From positions 1 to 7,151 of the forward strand of contig CALAZZ010000246.1 of the NCBI GenBank assembly GCA_937926515.1: a stretch of 7,151 nt of DNA. Reading direction: 5' to 3'. Positions within the stretch are counted from its first letter, which is position 1, and each line of letters begins with the position of its first letter. Source of the DNA: an uncultured Bacteroidales bacterium. GTDB lineage: Bacteria; Bacteroidota; Bacteroidia; Bacteroidales; F082. The position numbers and the translations under genes are program-made. This document shows, one piece after another, positions 5,986 to 7,151 of the stretch. The notes under the pieces were generated by a model. The model saw nothing but the letters and a program-made list of their open reading frames with translations, made no database searches and was not told where the DNA came from.

Positions 5986-6666
5986 ATGGATTCCCCAGAC
6001 CCTTCCACCGAATTACTTGCCTTTTTTCGAGGTTTTATCACTGAGGAGAGGTGGATGAAGTTTAAGCAGGTACTGGCCTTCCGCACAAGATATATCACCG
6101 TTGTGCTCGAAGATATCTACCAATCACAAAATGCCAGTGCCGTGCTGCGAACATGCGACCTCACAGGCATACAGGATGTGCATATCATCGAAAACAAGAA
6201 CAAATATGATCTGAATCCAGATGTGACGCTGGGTTCAAATAAATGGATCAACATGCTCAAATACAACCAGAAAGAAGAGAACACCCTTCCGGCCTTTAAC
6301 CACCTGCGAAAGCAAGGCTACCTTATCGTGGCCACAAGCCCACACAAGGAACACTACACACCTGAAAGTATTCCACTTGACAAGCCCCTTGCATTGGTAT
6401 TCGGCACTGAGAAAAATGGCCTTTCGCAAAGAGCACTTGACCACGCAGATGCTTTTATTAAAATTCCCATGTATGGGTTTACTGAAAGCTATAACATTAG
6501 TGTGTCGGCAGCCTTGCTGCTGCATAAACTCACCGAAAGGCTCAGGGACAGCGATGTAAGCTGGAAGCTCACTGATACAGAACAAACCATGGTTTTATTG
6601 TCATGGTGCCGGCAAACCATTAGAAAGGTCGAGAGCCTCGAAAAAAAGTTTTACGATGGGAATTAA
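5986..6666 (+). CDS. trmH: TrmH family RNA 2'-O-methyltransferase (SPOUT)
   Basis: Probably the tRNA Gm18 2'-O-methyltransferase, which uses S-adenosylmethionine to methylate a D-loop guanosine; cytoplasmic. 226 residues, close to E. coli TrmH (229). Seen: motif 1 NASAVLRTCD (49-58), where Arg55 matches the catalytic arginine of Thermus TrmH; motif 2 LVFGTEKNGLS (137-147); motif 3 IPMYGFTESYNISVSAA (about 160-176), containing Asn170. These form the trefoil-knot cofactor site. The C-terminal LTDTEQTMVLLSW (about 195-207) resembles the TrmH C-terminal extension. The ATG at 5986 is preferred although a purine-rich AGGAGAGG precedes the internal ATG at 6055, because residues 20-23 (EERW) still align with the TrmH N-terminus. 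The 3-nt gap to the peptidase gene implies an operon, with no obvious functional link. Other SpoU-family substrates (rRNA) are possible, so the exact target is less sure than the family. Confidence 0.85.
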   Translation: MDSPDPSTELLAFFRGFITEERWMKFKQVLAFRTRYITVVLEDIYQSQNASAVLRTCDLTGIQDVHIIENKNKYDLNPDVTLGSNKWINMLKYNQKEENTLPAFNHLRKQGYLIVATSPHKEHYTPESIPLDKPLALVFGTEKNGLSQRALDHADAFIKIPMYGFTESYNISVSAALLLHKLTERLRDSDVSWKLTDTEQTMVLLSWCRQTIRKVESLEKKFYDGN

Positions 6667-6682
6667 TCAATTTTTTAATTGA
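6667..6682 (+). terminator. Weak AT-rich hairpin after trmH
   Basis: TCAATT-TTTT-AATTGA forms a perfect 6-bp stem starting directly after the trmH stop codon (6664-6666). It has only two G-C pairs and no T-tract behind it, so it is at best a weak terminator. Its right arm contains the TTG -33 box of the next gene. Confidence 0.3.
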
Positions 6683-6708
6683 CATTAATCAAGCAAGTTG
6701 TATCTTTA
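6679..6708 (+). promoter_or_regulatory. Promoter of the THX gene
   Basis: TTG (6679-6681), exactly 19 nt, then TATCTTTA (6701-6708): this fits TTG-N19-TAnnTTTG in all but the last base. The predicted transcript starts near 6715, giving a leader of about 30 nt to the ATG at 6745. A transcript starting there cannot include an upstream in-frame TTG at 6679, which settles the start of the gene. Confidence 0.65.
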
Positions 6709-6744
6709 CGTTTTAAAAGTAAATTTCACAAAAGCAATATAATT

Positions 6745-7122
6745 ATGGGAAAAGGTGACAAAAAAACGAAAAGAGGCAAAATTATTATGGGTAGCTACGG
6801 TGTGCTTAGAAAAAAGAAAAGAAATCTATCGAAGCCTTTAGTGGATAAAAAAGTCAAAACAGCTGTTGCAGTTAAGGAAAAGCCGGTGACAGAAGCTGTT
6901 GAGCCGGTGAAAAAGGAAAAAGAAACGAAGAAAGCAGCAGCTAAAACAACCAAGGCCAAAAGCACCCCCACTAAAGCTAAGACCACTGCAAGTAAAGCAA
7001 AAAAAGAGGTGAAAGAGAAAGCTGAAAAAACTGAAAGCAAGAAAGTGGTGAAAGAAAAAACCAAAAAGTCTGAAGAAAAAACAGAATCGAAAACTTCAAC
7101 CGGTGAAAAAACCGATGCTTAA
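6745..7122 (+). CDS. 30S ribosomal protein THX (bTHX) with long lysine-rich tail
   Basis: Residues 1-26 (MGKGDKKTKRGKIIMGSYGV, then LRKKKR) match THX, the tiny protein in the head of the 30S subunit first known from Thermus (about 26 residues: GKGD..TRRGKI..GTYG). Here the protein has 125 residues: a THX core followed by about 98 residues of low-complexity sequence, about one third lysine. Residues 36-90 are richer in Ala, Thr and Val with AKTTKAK/TPTKAKTT-like units, and 88-125 alternate Lys with Glu, Ser and Thr. The tail resembles histone H1-like and other disordered nucleic-acid-binding tails. The start is ATG 6745: the THX core begins exactly there, and the 22 codons upstream in frame (from a TTG at 6679) overlap the promoter. 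The stop is TAA at 7120-7122. THX identity is strong; the function of the tail is unknown. Confidence 0.85.
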   Translation: MGKGDKKTKRGKIIMGSYGVLRKKKRNLSKPLVDKKVKTAVAVKEKPVTEAVEPVKKEKETKKAAAKTTKAKSTPTKAKTTASKAKKEVKEKAEKTESKKVVKEKTKKSEEKTESKTSTGEKTDA

Positions 7123-7151
7123 AAAAACCTATCCATACGATACCTTTGAAG

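Noticed and set aside
6795..7064. An antisense frame of 89 codons, rich in Phe, Ser, Leu and Val, opposite the THX tail
   Set aside because: It is the complement of a lysine-rich, A-rich coding region, which automatically gives a Phe/Leu/Ser-rich frame; there is no sign that it is coding.
1..7151. Search by eye for CRISPR arrays, tRNA or rRNA genes, insertion sequences and attachment sites
   Set aside because: No regularly spaced repeats, cloverleaf-like segments, transposase motifs or paired terminal repeats were seen.

Overview
The window reads as ordinary chromosomal sequence from a member of the Bacteroidota. Two things point there: (i) several gene starts are preceded by the -7 box TAnnTTTG typical of this phylum, in two cases exactly 19 bp downstream of a TTG -33 box; (ii) the proteins look like Bacteroidota versions of their families (a THX ribosomal protein beginning MGKGDKKTKRGK, a DUF5684-type membrane protein, a secreted S9 peptidase). 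This placement is made from sequence features alone; genus and species cannot be given.

Layout: the left part (1-3000) is read entirely on the minus strand and the right part (3385-7151) entirely on the plus strand, diverging from an intergenic region at about 2999-3384. In minus-strand transcription order (right to left) the left part holds a small four-helix membrane protein (DUF5684-like, 2639-2998) followed by a strong hairpin; a membrane-anchored TPR protein (1608-2303) with its own promoter and terminator; methionyl-tRNA formyltransferase fmt (567-1538); and a 90-residue HU-type DNA-binding protein (24-296) with a near-ideal promoter. The right part holds an exported prolyl-oligopeptidase-family (S9) serine peptidase (3385-5982), a TrmH-type RNA 2'-O-methyltransferase only 3 nt downstream (5986-6666), and a ribosomal protein THX with a very long lysine-rich tail (6745-7122) behind its own promoter.

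How the genes fit together: fmt, trmH and THX all serve translation (initiator tRNA formylation, tRNA modification, 30S subunit), HU serves nucleoid structure, and the TPR protein, small membrane protein and peptidase are envelope functions. Apart from the likely S9-trmH operon, the genes look like separate transcription units. I see no phage, transposon, CRISPR, toxin-antitoxin or defence system, and no convincing new multi-gene system. The most interesting items are small: the about 98-residue histone-like tail on THX, an accessory N-terminal domain on the peptidase, two RNA hairpins whose G-U wobbles show they act in minus-strand RNA, and a structured, possibly switching leader just upstream of the small membrane protein gene.
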